This document shows positions 8,666 to 18,346 of a DNA stretch of 64,000 nucleotides, piece after piece. Every line of letters starts with the position of its first letter. Position 1 is the first letter of the stretch. Below the pieces are notes generated by a model. The model was not told the origin of the DNA, did no database searches, and worked only from the letters and a program-made list of their open reading frames with translations. The stretch is from Candidatus Woesearchaeota archaeon (GTDB lineage: Archaea; Nanobdellota; Nanobdellia; Woesearchaeales; DSVV01), in contig JABHXF010000048.1 in the NCBI GenBank assembly GCA_018657385.1, forward strand, positions 37,334-101,333, given 5' to 3'. The translations under genes were made by a program, and so were the position numbers.

Positions 8666-9172
8666 TTAATTTATTTTTTTATTTAATACAACACCCTTAT
8701 TAAATAAATATTTATTAATATCTTTATCTAATATCCACGATGTTAACATACGAGTTTCAAATTCATCATTTGTATGGATTGTTTCATGAACATCAACTTC
8801 ATATGCTCTTTCACTACCTGGAATTAATCTAGAATTTCTAAAAATATTTGGAGAGCCAATTGCTGTATATCCTAATAAATAATCCGGCATAGATTCAATG
8901 TGTAAATGTTTTGCAGGAAAGAATCTACTCATATCTAATAAATCCATTAGTTTAAGATCTTCATATCCAGTTAAAGGAACATTATATGATTCTGTTTTAA
9001 TATATTCATCATTATTTACTTTTTTATAGTATAAATTTAGCTTTATTTCTCTGTCTTTAATTATTTGCTCAGCTATTATTGTTTCAATATTCTCTAGCTT
9101 TTTATCTAATTTAATTATGGTTGTCTCATTTTGATCATATTTTACAGCTCCACCATAGTTAGCACTATCCAT
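8666..9172 (-). CDS. Hypothetical protein with an HExxH metalloprotease-like motif (168 aa)
   Basis: No family is recognised by overall sequence. Residues 128-139 read VHETIHTNDEFE, which contains HETIH (H129, E130, H133), the gluzincin zinc motif. Acidic residues follow at 137 and 139, and a helix TRMLTSWILD follows as in many small minigluzincin-like proteins. There is no signal peptide or membrane span, so it would act in the cytoplasm. Upstream residues form an alpha/beta region without a clear motif. Convergent with pcn, divergent from tldD. Protease function is an inference from the motif only. Confidence 0.6.
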   Translation of the reverse strand: MDSANYGGAVKYDQNETTIIKLDKKLENIETIIAEQIIKDREIKLNLYYKKVNNDEYIKTESYNVPLTGYEDLKLMDLLDMSRFFPAKHLHIESMPDYLLGYTAIGSPNIFRNSRLIPGSERAYEVDVHETIHTNDEFETRMLTSWILDKDINKYLFNKGVVLNKKIN

Positions 9173-9241
9173 TATTCTCTTATTATACTTATGGGATTAT
9201 TAATTATCATGTGGTTTTTGTCTCATTTATATATAATAAAA

Positions 9242-9249
9242 TATATAAA
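9242..9249 (+). promoter_or_regulatory. TATA box of tldD
   Basis: TATATAAA is centred about 26 nt before the ATG at 9272. This supports a leaderless start there instead of the upstream in-frame codons that run through this AT-rich promoter DNA. Confidence 0.6.
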
Positions 9250-9271
9250 CCTAGTAAATAGTTATAGATAT

Positions 9272-10690
9272 ATGGGATTTAATAGGAAAAGTATTGCTAT
9301 AACAAAGAAATTCTTCTTAAGATTAGTTAGGATTATGGAATCTAATAGTAATTATGCAGATGTTTTGTTAATTAAGGACTCTTCATTAAATATATCTAGG
9401 GATAATACTGAAATTAATATTGATAATGATAATGATTTTGGAGTTAAATTAAGATTGTTTGATGGAGAATTTTTTCATGTTTTTGGTACAACAGGAATTG
9501 ATAAGCAAGTTCTAACACAAAAAGCAAAGGAATTTGCAAAAATAAAAAATAAAAATAAAATTAAATTAGACATAGATAAGAGAAAACTTAACAAAGATTT
9601 CAAAACAATGATTAATATTGATCCATCTAAGATTACTATCAAAACAAAAGTAGATTTTGTTAATAATTTACAAAAAAAATTAGTTAATGCTGATAAAAAG
9701 ATTATTAATGCAAGAGTTTTGTATGATGAGGCACACGAGTTTAAGATTTTTGTTAATAAATACAAACAATTATCTCAAGAAATTAAAACTTGCTTTTTAA
9801 TGATGTTACCATTTGTTAAATCTAAAGATGGTATAAGATATTATTATAAAAGCTTATTAAATTCTGGATATGAAGTAACTAAAATTAAAAAATCCTTATT
9901 TGATAATATTATTGATAAAACATTGAAGATTTCTAAGGCTAAAAAATTAAAACCAGGAAGATATACTTCTATACTCAGTCCAGAATTATCAGGACTATTA
10001 GCACATGAAAGTTTTGGTCATGGGATGGAATCAGATACATTATACAAAGATAGGGCACAAGCATTTGAATTTTTAGGAAAAAGAATTGCATCTAAACAAG
10101 TGTCAATTATTGATAATCCAGCATTGACAGGAAAAAATGGTAGTTTTTGGTTTGATGATGAAGGTTTTATGGCAGGAAAAACATATTTGATAAAAAATGG
10201 AATTGTTTCACAACCAATAACAGACATGTATTCCACTACTAGATTAAATAATGAAATGTTGTGTAATAAAAATTATAAAATAAAAAGAAGTGGTAATGCA
10301 AGAGCAGAAAGCTATGATCATAAAAATTATGCTAGGATGAGTAATACTTATTTTGCCCCAGGTAAAAGTGATGTTAGAGCGATGATTAAAAAAATTAAGA
10401 ATGGCTTATATTTACATTATTCTTCAGGTGGGATGGAAGATCCTAAGGGATGGCATGTACAAATTCAAGGTGTTGTCGCAGAAGAAATTAAAAACGGGAA
10501 ATTAACTGGTAAAATGTTTTATGAAGCAGGTATGACTGGTTATCTTCCAAAAATATTAGCAAATATTGTTGCTGTAGGTAATAAATTATTAGTTCCTGGA
10601 ACTGGAAGATGTGGTAAAGGACATAAAGAATGGGTAAGAGTTTCAGAAGGTGGTCCTCATTTATTGATTAAAGATGTTGAACTAGCTTAA
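9272..10690 (+). CDS. tldD: TldD-family metalloprotease, catalytic subunit
   Basis: The 473-residue product contains the TldD zinc motif HESFGH (H245, E246, H250) in the context LSGLLAHESFGHGMESD, and the conserved C-terminal part with GRCGKGHKEW and SEGGPHLLI. TldD pairs with TldE/PmbA to form a protease that cuts unfolded peptides through a narrow channel; in bacteria it processes microcin B17 and affects gyrase toxin sensitivity. The start is placed at 9272 because a TATA box sits 26 nt upstream and the preceding codons are promoter-like. The partner gene follows 15 nt later. Cytoplasmic. Confidence 0.9.
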   Translation: MGFNRKSIAITKKFFLRLVRIMESNSNYADVLLIKDSSLNISRDNTEINIDNDNDFGVKLRLFDGEFFHVFGTTGIDKQVLTQKAKEFAKIKNKNKIKLDIDKRKLNKDFKTMINIDPSKITIKTKVDFVNNLQKKLVNADKKIINARVLYDEAHEFKIFVNKYKQLSQEIKTCFLMMLPFVKSKDGIRYYYKSLLNSGYEVTKIKKSLFDNIIDKTLKISKAKKLKPGRYTSILSPELSGLLAHESFGHGMESDTLYKDRAQAFEFLGKRIASKQVSIIDNPALTGKNGSFWFDDEGFMAGKTYLIKNGIVSQPITDMYSTTRLNNEMLCNKNYKIKRSGNARAESYDHKNYARMSNTYFAPGKSDVRAMIKKIKNGLYLHYSSGGMEDPKGWHVQIQGVVAEEIKNGKLTGKMFYEAGMTGYLPKILANIVAVGNKLLVPGTGRCGKGHKEWVRVSEGGPHLLIKDVELA

Positions 10691-10705
10691 TCCAAAATAT
10701 GAAAA

Positions 10706-12031
10706 ATGGTAAAAATAAATAAAATAATTAGTTTGTTAAAAAAAAGGAAACTAGATGGTTGGAAAATTAGTTTAGCTGAGATTAAAAGAACAAACTTATA
10801 TTATACAAAATACTTAGAAAAAGAATCTGAACTAAATGCTTTTAGAACAAATGTTGATATCACAATCTACAAACATTTAGGAAAAGAGATTGGAGAAAGT
10901 AGTTTTTCTATTTTAGATGAGAATGAAATTGATAAAAAAATTAATGATGCATTAGTATTATGTGATTATTCAACAAAACCAAAATTTAGTCTGCCAGTCA
11001 AGAATAAATTATCAAGAGTTTCACTTGTAGATAAAAAGCTAATTAATCCAATTAAACACTTGGAAGATATTCATAAAACTATAAAATACGAATTAACTAA
11101 AAATGAAAATAAAAATATTAAACCAAATAATCTTGAGTTACATTCAAGTTATTTAAAATCTAGGATTGTAAATAGTAATGGTGTTGATTTTAAAGAGGAA
11201 AAAACTGCACTATATGTTGAGTTAACATTAACTGCATCCGGTGTTTTAAATTCTGGAAAAGAACAAGAGCATGTTGCAATGAAAGAAGTTTCTTCTTTAT
11301 CTAAGTTTAATGCAAATAAATTTGTTCAAGAAAATGTTAGTTTAGTTAAAGATGTTTTAAATTCATCTCTAATAAAAACATTCAAAGGTAATGTTATGTT
11401 GTCAGGGGAAGCAAGTAGTGAGTTTTTCGCTCCTCATTTGGGTTTAAATCCTTTAGTTATGCATGCATCTGCAAAAATAAAACATATGAACTTATCTAAA
11501 TATAACCTTAACAAGAAAATAGCTAAATTTAATGGTGATAAATTAACTATTTTATCTAATCCATTATTAAAACTAAATCCCTCTTCATCTTTATTTGATG
11601 GTGATGGGGTTGTTTCCAAAAAAATAAAACTAATTGATAATGGTGTGTTTAATAATTATTTTTCTAATAAACAATATGCAGATTATTTAAAAATTAAAGC
11701 AACAGGTGCTCTTGGTAGTATAGAAGTAAGTAAAGGTAAAAAATTAGCTAAAGCATTTTATGTATCTGGGCTAGAAATTGTATCATTTTCTAGTTTTTCT
11801 CCAAATAGTATTTCTGGAGATTTTTCAGCTGAGATTAGGTTAGGTTATGTTGTTAAAAAAGATAAATCAGGAAAAATAACAAAAAAACCATTTAAAGGTG
11901 GAATGTTTACAGGAAATATATTTGATTTAATTGAAGAGATGTATTTATCCAAGGAGATAAAAGAAACAAATGGTTACAAAGGTCCTAAGCTAGTAATGTT
12001 TAAAAATGCCATTGTTTCAGGTATGGAATAA
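10706..12031 (+). CDS. tldE: TldE/PmbA-like partner of TldD
   Basis: The 441-residue protein is homologous in plan to TldD but lacks the HExxxH motif, as expected for the non-catalytic TldE/PmbA subunit. Family features include VMLSGEASSEFFAPHLGLNP, the LIDNGVFNNYFSNKQYAD segment, and a glycine-rich C-terminal region (FKGGMFTGNIFDL). It should combine with the product of the gene 15 nt upstream to form the TldD/TldE heterodimer. The ATG at 10706 is used; an earlier ATG at 10699 meets a stop after seven codons. Confidence 0.87.
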   Translation: MVKINKIISLLKKRKLDGWKISLAEIKRTNLYYTKYLEKESELNAFRTNVDITIYKHLGKEIGESSFSILDENEIDKKINDALVLCDYSTKPKFSLPVKNKLSRVSLVDKKLINPIKHLEDIHKTIKYELTKNENKNIKPNNLELHSSYLKSRIVNSNGVDFKEEKTALYVELTLTASGVLNSGKEQEHVAMKEVSSLSKFNANKFVQENVSLVKDVLNSSLIKTFKGNVMLSGEASSEFFAPHLGLNPLVMHASAKIKHMNLSKYNLNKKIAKFNGDKLTILSNPLLKLNPSSSLFDGDGVVSKKIKLIDNGVFNNYFSNKQYADYLKIKATGALGSIEVSKGKKLAKAFYVSGLEIVSFSSFSPNSISGDFSAEIRLGYVVKKDKSGKITKKPFKGGMFTGNIFDLIEEMYLSKEIKETNGYKGPKLVMFKNAIVSGME

Positions 12032-12114
12032 AAACAAATTCATGAAAAAATATTGACAAAACAAAAATAAAATAAAAACAAATAAGTGGATTCAGAAAAA
12101 AGGATGAAAACAAA

Positions 12115-12855
12115 ATGAGATTATTATTATATAATGTGTGCTATTGTATGGGTGTTGGTGATGGTTACAAAGATTATGTTATATGTAATAAAAATATTGC
12201 TCTTGATCCAAAGGCACTGAATAAAATTGCTAATTTTATTAAAAAACAATCACCACATGTAGTTGGGCTTGTTGAAGTTGATACCGGGTCAATAAGATCA
12301 CAACGTATAGATCAAGCAGAATATATTAAAGAAAAGCTTAAGTTTAACTCAATTGCAAGCTTTTGTAAGTATGGTAAAAAATCAAGAATAAGTAAATTAC
12401 CTTATTTTAGGCATTTAGCAAATTCAATTTTATCAAAAAGTGAATTTACAAAAGTAACAGAACATGATTTTAAAACTGGAAAGAAAAAATTAGTTATTGA
12501 AGTTGAGGTAGATAATAAACTTGCTATATATCTTGTACATTTATCTTTAGGAAAAAAAGCAAGAACTAATCAAATTAAAGAGCTAGCTAAGATAGTTTCA
12601 AAAAATAATAAACCTAAAATCGTATTGGGTGATTTTAATACATTTAAGGGAGATGACGAGTTAGTTAATTTTATGAAAAAAACAAATATGGGTCTTGTAA
12701 AACATGATTTAGAAACTTTTCCATCATGGAAACCAAATAGATGTTTAGATCACATATTGCACTCAGAAAGTATTAAAATTAATAAAACATCAGCACCCAA
12801 GGTTAAGTTTTCAGATCATTTGCCAATTATAGTTGATTTTAGTGTTAAGAAATAA
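12115..12855 (+). CDS. Endonuclease/exonuclease/phosphatase (EEP) family protein
   Basis: The 246-residue product has the EEP fold motifs in order: LLLYNVCY at the N-terminus, VGLVEVD near residue 60 (metal-binding Glu), YLVHLSLG near 140, VLGDFNTF near 182, and FSDHLPI near the C-terminus (catalytic Asp-His). The family includes DNase I-like nucleases, AP endonucleases and inositol or sphingolipid phosphatases. The next gene, 13 nt downstream, is a lipid kinase, so a phospholipid-related role is possible but unproven. No signal peptide. Confidence 0.8.
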   Translation: MRLLLYNVCYCMGVGDGYKDYVICNKNIALDPKALNKIANFIKKQSPHVVGLVEVDTGSIRSQRIDQAEYIKEKLKFNSIASFCKYGKKSRISKLPYFRHLANSILSKSEFTKVTEHDFKTGKKKLVIEVEVDNKLAIYLVHLSLGKKARTNQIKELAKIVSKNNKPKIVLGDFNTFKGDDELVNFMKKTNMGLVKHDLETFPSWKPNRCLDHILHSESIKINKTSAPKVKFSDHLPIIVDFSVKK

Positions 12856-12868
12856 ATAATAAGAAAAA

Positions 12869-13726
12869 ATGAAATACACATTAATTATAAATCCTAAATC
12901 AGGAAAAGGAAAAATTAAAGAAACTCTTAAAACAATTAGGAGAAAATTAAGATATTATGAGCTGGAAATAAAAATCACTGAAAAACAAGGGGATGCTGTT
13001 ATATTTGCAAGGAAAGCAAGAACTGATGTTGTTATTGCAGCTGGTGGCGATGGAACAATAAACGAAGTAATAAATGGATTAATGCAAAAAAGGTTTTCAA
13101 AACCAAGGCTGGGTGTATTACCACTAGGCACCTCTAATATGGTTGCTAGATCCTTGGGCATTCCAAAGAATCTAAAAAAGGCAATTGATGTTATATTGTA
13201 TAATAGAAGGAAAGATTTTGATGTTGGTAAAGTTAATGATAGGTATTTTGCAATTGCTTGTGGTATTGGTATAGATGCACATGCATACAAGAATGTTGAG
13301 CCAAAAATAAAAAAAATGTTTGGTGAGATTGCATATCCAATTTCTTTTTTTAAGACTGTTTTTAATTATAATGCTGAATTATTGACTGTAAAAGCTAATG
13401 GTAAAATTTACAATGGTTATTATGTGTTGGTATGTAATATTGCAAAATTTAAGAATTTATTGCAGATTGTTCCAGATTCAAGAGATGATGATGGTTTATT
13501 TGATGTCATAATTTTAAAAAAGAGAAACTTTCCTGATTTGTTAAGATATGTTTTTGGACTAGCAACAAAACAAGTACATAAATTTAAAGATGTGGATTCA
13601 ATAAAAACAAAAAAGTTAGAAGTTATATCTTCAAATGGTGTTATTGCACATGCTGATGCTGAAATTATTGGAACCACACCTATAAAATTAAAAATTTATG
13701 AAAAAGAATTAGAAATTATTTGTTGA
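12869..13726 (+). CDS. Diacylglycerol/lipid kinase family protein (YegS/BmrU-like)
   Basis: The 285-residue length and the motifs INPKSGKGK near residue 8 and AAGGDGTINEVINGL near 57 (the GGDGT ATP-binding loop) define the diacylglycerol kinase catalytic domain family. The beta-sandwich C-terminal half has CGIGIDA near 130 and DDDGLFDV near 206. These enzymes phosphorylate diacylglycerol, archaeal-type glycerol ethers or sphingoid bases at the inner membrane face. It is probably co-transcribed with the preceding EEP gene (13-nt gap). The true lipid substrate cannot be read from the sequence. Confidence 0.87.
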   Translation: MKYTLIINPKSGKGKIKETLKTIRRKLRYYELEIKITEKQGDAVIFARKARTDVVIAAGGDGTINEVINGLMQKRFSKPRLGVLPLGTSNMVARSLGIPKNLKKAIDVILYNRRKDFDVGKVNDRYFAIACGIGIDAHAYKNVEPKIKKMFGEIAYPISFFKTVFNYNAELLTVKANGKIYNGYYVLVCNIAKFKNLLQIVPDSRDDDGLFDVIILKKRNFPDLLRYVFGLATKQVHKFKDVDSIKTKKLEVISSNGVIAHADAEIIGTTPIKLKIYEKELEIIC

Positions 13727-13789
13727 TTTTTTATTAATTTATCTTCTATAATCTTTGTTGTTTTAAATTACTCTTATAAAATTAAAGAA

Positions 13790-13915
13790 TTATTTTTTAA
13801 GCTTTTTTTCTTTAGTATATTTTTCATGTACGGGGTGGTCAGAATCTTCATTAACTTCTATATGGTCTTCAAAATCTTTCTTAATTTTCTTTTTTAATTT
13901 TTCAATTTCATCCAT
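13790..13915 (-). CDS. 41-residue charged ORF downstream of gyrA
   Basis: A short minus-strand ORF starts at ATG 13915, 9 nt after the gyrA stop. It reads MDEIEKLKKKIKKDFEDHIE, then VNEDSDHPVHEKYTKEKKLKK. It is highly charged and mostly helical at the start. The close spacing and in-context codon choice suggest it is the last gene of the scpB-zinc ribbon-gyrA run. No function is known. It could be spurious, though the region contains no competing feature. Confidence 0.4.
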   Translation of the reverse strand: MDEIEKLKKKIKKDFEDHIEVNEDSDHPVHEKYTKEKKLKK

Positions 13916-13924
13916 TTTATCAAT

Positions 13925-16507
13925 CTATTGCTGCTTTTCTTCCTCTACAACTTCTTCAACAGCTTTATCTTCACCAATGATTTTTGCAGCACTAACTGTT
14001 TTATCTCCAGCACCTAATCTCATTAATCTAACTCCTTGTGTGTTTCTACCAATTGTTGAAATTAAATTACATCTTGTTCTAATGATAATGCCTTTCTGGC
14101 TAATTAACATAATTTCATCATCACTTGTAACACTTCTTGTACTTATGACTTTACCATTTCTTTCACTACATATAATATTAATTACTCCTGATCCTCCTCT
14201 ATTAATTAATCTATAATCAGAAATTAATGTTCTTTTACCATAACCATTTTCAGTAATTGTAAGCAAAGTTTTAGCATCATTAGCAATAACAGCTCCAATT
14301 ACTGTATCATCACCTTTTAATCTTATTCCTATTACTCCTTTAGATGCTCTACCCATTGGTCTTACATCTTTTTCATTAAATTTAACTGCTTGGCCGTTTC
14401 TAGAAGCAATCATTACTTGTTTGTTTCCATCTGTCATTAAAACATTAACTAGCTCATCATCTTTTTCAAGATTAATTGCTCTTATGCCACCTTGTCTTGG
14501 TCTTGAAAATGCTGCTAAGTTTGTTTTTTTAATAATTCCTTTTTTGGTTGCCATAACTAAAAAATGTGTACTATCAAACTTTTTAACCGGCATAAATGCA
14601 GTTACTTTATTATCTTTACCAATATCAACTAAGTTAATAACTGCTTTACCTTTTGCTTGTCTTGAGCCTTCTGGAATTCTAAATACTTTAACCCAATGAA
14701 CTTGGCCCTTGTCGGTGAATAATAATAAATAATCATGTGTGTTTGCAATAAATAGTTCTTCAACAAAGTCTTCTTCTTTAGTTGTGGCAGCGATTATTCC
14801 TCTGCCTCCCCTTCCTTGAGATTTGTAAATAGATACTGGTATTCTTTTAATATAACCTGCATGACTAATAGTAACTACCATGTCTTCTTCTTCAATTAAA
14901 TCTTCTATTTCAAAATCTTCTTCTTCAACATCATTAATATCTGTTCTTCTTTCATCTTTATATTTTTCACTTACTTCTACAAGTTCATTTTTAATAATAT
15001 CTTTAATTCTTTCTTCATTAGCAAGAATGTCTTTTAAATCTTTAATTTTTTCCATTAATTCAATTAATTCTTGCATAATTTTTTCAGTTTCTAATGATGT
15101 TAATTTTTGTAATCTCATTTCTAAGATTGCTTGTGCTTGAATATCTGTTAGTTTAAATGTAGTGGTTAATTCAGTTTTTGCTACTGCTACATTGTCTGCT
15201 CCCTTTATTATTTTTATAGCCTGATCAATATTTTCTAAAGCTATTTTGAGGCCTTCTAAAATATGTGCTTTTTCCTCTGCTTTTTTTAATTCAAATTGTG
15301 TTCTTCTAATAACAACATTTTTTCTATGTGCAACAAAATTTTCTAGGACTTCTTTTAAATTTAAAACTCTAGGTTCATTGTCTACTAATGCTAACATGTT
15401 AATACCAAATGTTGTTTGTAATCTTGAATGTTTATGGAGTTGATTTAGAACTATCTCATTGTTTGCATCTCTTTTTAATTCAATAACAACTCTCATTCCT
15501 CTTTTATCACTTTCATCCCTCATATCACTAATTCCTTCAACAATTTTGTTTTTAACTAAATTTGCCATTTGTTCAATTAACATTGATTTATTAACCATAT
15601 ATGGGATTTCATCTATAATGATACGTTCTCTTTCTTTGTGTTTTTCTACATGTGATTTTGCTCTGACAATTACTTTTCCTCTTCCTGTTCCATATGCATA
15701 ACTTATTCCCTGTCTTCCACAAATAGTTCCACCAGTTGGAAAATCCGGACCTTTGACAATTTCCATTAGTTCCTTGATTGAAGTTTCAGGATTATCAACT
15801 AATTTAATTGAAGCATCACATACTTCTTGCATATTGTGTGGCGGGATATTAGTTGCCATACCAACAGCAATTCCAGAACTCCCATTAATAAGTAAATTTG
15901 GTACTTTACATGGCAAGACAGTTGGTTCTTTTAAGCTGCCATCAAAATTATCAGTAAAATTAACTGTTTCTTTATCAATGTCTTGTAATATTTCAGATGA
16001 TATTTTTTTAAGACGTGCTTCTGTATATCTCATAGCTGCTGCTCTATCCCCATCAATACTTCCCCAGTTACCATGCCCATCAATTAATGGATATCTTAAT
16101 GAAAAACTTTGAGCCATTCTTACCATTGAATCATAAACAGCTTGGTCACCATGTGGGTGATATTTACCTAAACATTCACCAACAATTCTAGCTGATTTTT
16201 TGAATGGTTTATTATATAACATTCCCATGTCATTCATTGCAAACAGAATTCTTCTATGTACTGGTTTTAAACCATCTCTAACATCAGGCAATGCCCTACC
16301 AACAATAACACTCATTGCATAGTCTATATATGACTCCTTCATTTCATCTTCAATAACTATTGGAATTACTCCTTTTTCATGAACTGGTTCTTCTTGATTT
16401 TCATTAGGATTTTGAGGGTTATTTTCTTGGTTTTCAGAACTATTTTTAGTAATTTCTGTGTTTTCTTCAATGTTATTTTTCTCGTCGGTATTATTAGGGT
16501 CTTCCAT
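13925..16507 (-). CDS. gyrA: DNA gyrase subunit A
   Basis: The 860-residue protein has the GyrA/ParC layout. After an acidic, Asn/Gln-rich extension of about 43 residues come [29 protein letters not shown], and the active-site tyrosine Y161 in AMRYTEARL, then a coiled-coil arm and a C-terminal beta-pinwheel with repeated GGxRxxN/GG-type blades. The GyrA box, QRRGGKG in most bacteria, reads QGRGGRG here (residues about 568-574), favouring gyrase (negative supercoiling) over topoisomerase IV. It works with GyrB, which is not in this window. Gyrase in archaea is generally of bacterial origin. A TATA-like ATATATAAAT lies about 25 nt before the likely transcription start. Confidence 0.93.
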   Translation of the reverse strand: MEDPNNTDEKNNIEENTEITKNSSENQENNPQNPNENQEEPVHEKGVIPIVIEDEMKESYIDYAMSVIVGRALPDVRDGLKPVHRRILFAMNDMGMLYNKPFKKSARIVGECLGKYHPHGDQAVYDSMVRMAQSFSLRYPLIDGHGNWGSIDGDRAAAMRYTEARLKKISSEILQDIDKETVNFTDNFDGSLKEPTVLPCKVPNLLINGSSGIAVGMATNIPPHNMQEVCDASIKLVDNPETSIKELMEIVKGPDFPTGGTICGRQGISYAYGTGRGKVIVRAKSHVEKHKERERIIIDEIPYMVNKSMLIEQMANLVKNKIVEGISDMRDESDKRGMRVVIELKRDANNEIVLNQLHKHSRLQTTFGINMLALVDNEPRVLNLKEVLENFVAHRKNVVIRRTQFELKKAEEKAHILEGLKIALENIDQAIKIIKGADNVAVAKTELTTTFKLTDIQAQAILEMRLQKLTSLETEKIMQELIELMEKIKDLKDILANEERIKDIIKNELVEVSEKYKDERRTDINDVEEEDFEIEDLIEEEDMVVTISHAGYIKRIPVSIYKSQGRGGRGIIAATTKEEDFVEELFIANTHDYLLLFTDKGQVHWVKVFRIPEGSRQAKGKAVINLVDIGKDNKVTAFMPVKKFDSTHFLVMATKKGIIKKTNLAAFSRPRQGGIRAINLEKDDELVNVLMTDGNKQVMIASRNGQAVKFNEKDVRPMGRASKGVIGIRLKGDDTVIGAVIANDAKTLLTITENGYGKRTLISDYRLINRGGSGVINIICSERNGKVISTRSVTSDDEIMLISQKGIIIRTRCNLISTIGRNTQGVRLMRLGAGDKTVSAAKIIGEDKAVEEVVEEEKQQ

Positions 16508-16578
16508 GGCTAAAATGAATGTGTGTTTATTTATATATGTTTCGCTTAAAACACACTAAAAATCAAGAGAATTTAATG

Positions 16579-16716
16579 CTAACACAAGTAATCTTTGACC
16601 TTAATTGAATGCCCGCAATAAACACACTTTTTCATGCTTGTTTTAGAAATCTTTTTTAGTGGCATATAGTTCATTTTATTACCACATTTTTTACATTTAA
16701 CTTTATATGTCTTCAT
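16579..16716 (-). CDS. 45-residue zinc-ribbon protein
   Basis: A minus-strand ORF from ATG 16716 reads MKTYKVKCKKCGNKMNYMP, then a Lys-rich linker, then KKCVYCGHSIKVKDYLC. The two CxxC pairs (CKKC and CVYC) 20 or so residues apart form a rubredoxin/zinc-ribbon knuckle pair. The start overlaps the end of scpB by 14 nt and the gene precedes gyrA by 71 nt, so it is probably co-transcribed. It could bind nucleic acid or a protein partner; exact role unknown. Confidence 0.65.
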   Translation of the reverse strand: MKTYKVKCKKCGNKMNYMPLKKISKTSMKKCVYCGHSIKVKDYLC

Positions 16717-17617
16717 TATTAACCTCTTTTTCTAATTCCGTTAATTCAGTTTCTTCTTCAATCATTGGTTGTTCAATTTCATTATTCTCATCTTCAGGAT
16801 TTTGTATGATTTCTATCTCATCTTGATTATTATCTTCTAATTTTGGCTCTTCAATATCAACTGCTTCTTGTTTTACTTCTTGAATTTGAGTATCTAATTC
16901 AATGTTTGTATTATTATTTTCTATTTCAGTTGAATTATCTGCTTCCTCTTCTTGATCCACTTTACCACTATCTTCAACTTTTTTGTTTTCATCTTCTAGA
17001 TTTTCTTCAGGATTATCATGATCAGTTTCTTCTTTAGTTTCAGTTTCGCTGGAACTTTGTTGAGCTTCCTCAACTTTATTTTCTCCTTCTTCAAAATCAC
17101 TCATCTGTTTTTGATCAATAACTTCTTCTTTTATGTCTTTAAACAATGCTTTTAATGAATCATCATTTCTAACATCAAAATAATCAAAGAATTTTTGAGT
17201 TAATTTTAATAAATAAGTTCTACCATATCTCTCCTTAACGACAAAACCCATGTCCATTAATTCTTTTACATGGTCATAAGCTTTATTTGTTCTAATTTTA
17301 ATAACATCACTTTGAAGCATTGGTTGTTTCCATGCAATAACAGCTAATGTTTCCATCATTGTTTTGCTTAATTCTGTATGTGTATTAATTTCCCTTACTA
17401 AATTTATATATTGTTCTTGTACATTTAATTTCCAACTTGTTCCTTCTTCAACAAGCATAACTGGGCTATTTCTGTTCTCATGTTCTTTTTTTAGTTCAAT
17501 TAATTTTTCTTTGATAATAACTCTATCTCTAACTTTAACTAATCTAGCAAGCTCGTCTATATCCATCTTTCTGCCAGATGCAAATAATAATGCTTCAATC
17601 TTATTCTTTAATTCCAT
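16703..17617 (-). CDS. scpB: Segregation and condensation protein ScpB with long acidic tail
   Basis: Residues 1-165 match ScpB: MELKNKIEALLFASGRKMDI, two winged-helix domains, the conserved LETLAVIAWKQP-like segment (METLAVIAWKQP near 101), and GFVVKERYGRTYLL. ScpB is the kleisin-binding subunit of the SMC-ScpAB condensin that organises chromosomes. The remaining residues to 304 are an acidic, Glu/Asn-rich low-complexity tail not typical of bacterial ScpB. The start at 17617 is chosen because the family begins there; the frame extends 19 codons further upstream. ScpA and SMC are not in this window. Confidence 0.87.
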   Translation of the reverse strand: MELKNKIEALLFASGRKMDIDELARLVKVRDRVIIKEKLIELKKEHENRNSPVMLVEEGTSWKLNVQEQYINLVREINTHTELSKTMMETLAVIAWKQPMLQSDVIKIRTNKAYDHVKELMDMGFVVKERYGRTYLLKLTQKFFDYFDVRNDDSLKALFKDIKEEVIDQKQMSDFEEGENKVEEAQQSSSETETKEETDHDNPEENLEDENKKVEDSGKVDQEEEADNSTEIENNNTNIELDTQIQEVKQEAVDIEEPKLEDNNQDEIEIIQNPEDENNEIEQPMIEEETELTELEKEVNNEDI

Positions 17618-17801
17618 ATTATGTCTAAAAATCGAATAAATTAATATACTTTTCGTTTTCGAGCCATTGGACAATTATTTAATAGATTTATACTAGGATT
17701 CATTGTTTTTTTCTGAGTTGTCGATTGGCTCATATGGTTTGAAGTGCTTAAATCTTAGTGTTTTAGGGGTTTTATTGCTTAGCACTGGACATGTTGTTGT
17801 G

Positions 17802-17933
17802 AGGTTTATAAACTTTCAAGCTTTAATACTATTTGTTGGTTGTTTAGCGCTGAACATCAACGCTCCCTTCCCTGAGACCCTGGCTGTCTATAATTAAGGG
17901 GAAGTTGAAATAAAATGCGATAAGCAAAGGAGT
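17802..17933 (+). promoter_or_regulatory. Promoter and leader of the small conserved gene
   Basis: GTTTATAAAC at 17802-17811 is a palindromic TATA-like element. Transcription from it would begin near 17833 and give a leader of about 100 nt containing AGCGCT and the GC-richer stretch CGCTCCCTTCCCTGAGACC, unusual for this AT-rich genome. A Shine-Dalgarno AAAGGAG lies at 17926-17932. The leader may be structured; no known riboswitch is recognised. The wider gap 17618-17933 shows no other coding signal. Confidence 0.4.
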
Positions 17934-17942
17934 ATGAATAAA

Positions 17943-18212
17943 ATGGAAAATAAAAACACAAGTACAGGCAATATGCCTGTTAAAAGAATTAGTGCAGGAG
18001 CTATATCTGTAAGTATTTGGCAAAATAGTGGTGAGAAAGATGGTAGACAATATGAATTCTCTTCAATGTCTATTGATCGGGCATATAAAGATAAAGAAGG
18101 AGCTTGGCAACATACTAGTCAATTAAGAACTGCTGATCTTCCTAAGGCTGTTGTTGTGCTTTCTAAGGCTTATGAATTTTTAATATTGAAAGAAAAAGCT
18201 ACAGCACAATAA
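17943..18212 (+). CDS. Small conserved protein, possible nucleic-acid binder (89 aa)
   Basis: The protein has a short polar head and then a compact domain: VKRISAGAISVSIWQNSGEK, YEFSSMSIDRAYKDKEGAWQ, and TADLPKAVVVLSKAYEFL. The pattern of a beta-sheet start (VSIW), RAYKDKxGxW, and DLPKA before a closing helix recurs in many small archaeal and bacterial proteins annotated as hypothetical, some resembling ssDNA-binding or PC4-like folds. That resemblance is from memory and unverified. The start at ATG 17943 is preferred because AAAGGAG sits about 10 nt upstream; the ATG at 17934 is too close to it. Confidence 0.6.
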   Translation: MENKNTSTGNMPVKRISAGAISVSIWQNSGEKDGRQYEFSSMSIDRAYKDKEGAWQHTSQLRTADLPKAVVVLSKAYEFLILKEKATAQ

Positions 18213-18229
18213 TTAATTTTATGTTCGTC

Positions 18230-18289
18230 GTCGGGAATAGGCATTAGATCCCTTTTGGTTGAGGCTAAATATGCCGTAAAATTCCCGGC
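18230..18289 (+). ncRNA. Strong branched hairpin after the small gene
   Basis: GTCGGGAAT at 18230-18238 pairs with ATTCCCGGC at 18281-18289, and inside it GGCATTAG (18240-18247) pairs with CTAaATGCC (18265-18275) with one bulged A. This gives about 17 base pairs. A T-rich tract follows (18299-18330). It could be a transcription terminator or a processed small RNA; its size and GC content exceed what simple archaeal terminators need. Confidence 0.5.
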
Positions 18290-18346
18290 ACTTATGTATA
18301 TTTTTCAATTTTTTTATTTTTATTTTTAAATTGTTTCAATTGAATA

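Noticed and set aside
9131..9271. Upstream extension of tldD
   Set aside because: The codons cross a TATA box placed 26 nt before ATG 9272 and encode a hydrophobic stretch foreign to TldD.
13977..16112. Several plus-strand ORFs opposite gyrA
   Set aside because: All are complementary-frame shadows of gyrA with hydrophobic Ser/Leu-rich composition and no start signals.
17836..17890. Possible SRP helix-8-like segment on the minus strand (CCAGGG...GGGAAGGGAGC)
   Set aside because: The loop and flanking bases do not pair in the conserved SRP arrangement and no terminal helices were seen.
17703..17897. Plus-strand ORF of 64 residues before the small conserved gene
   Set aside because: It runs through promoter/leader DNA with an unusual composition and no start signal.
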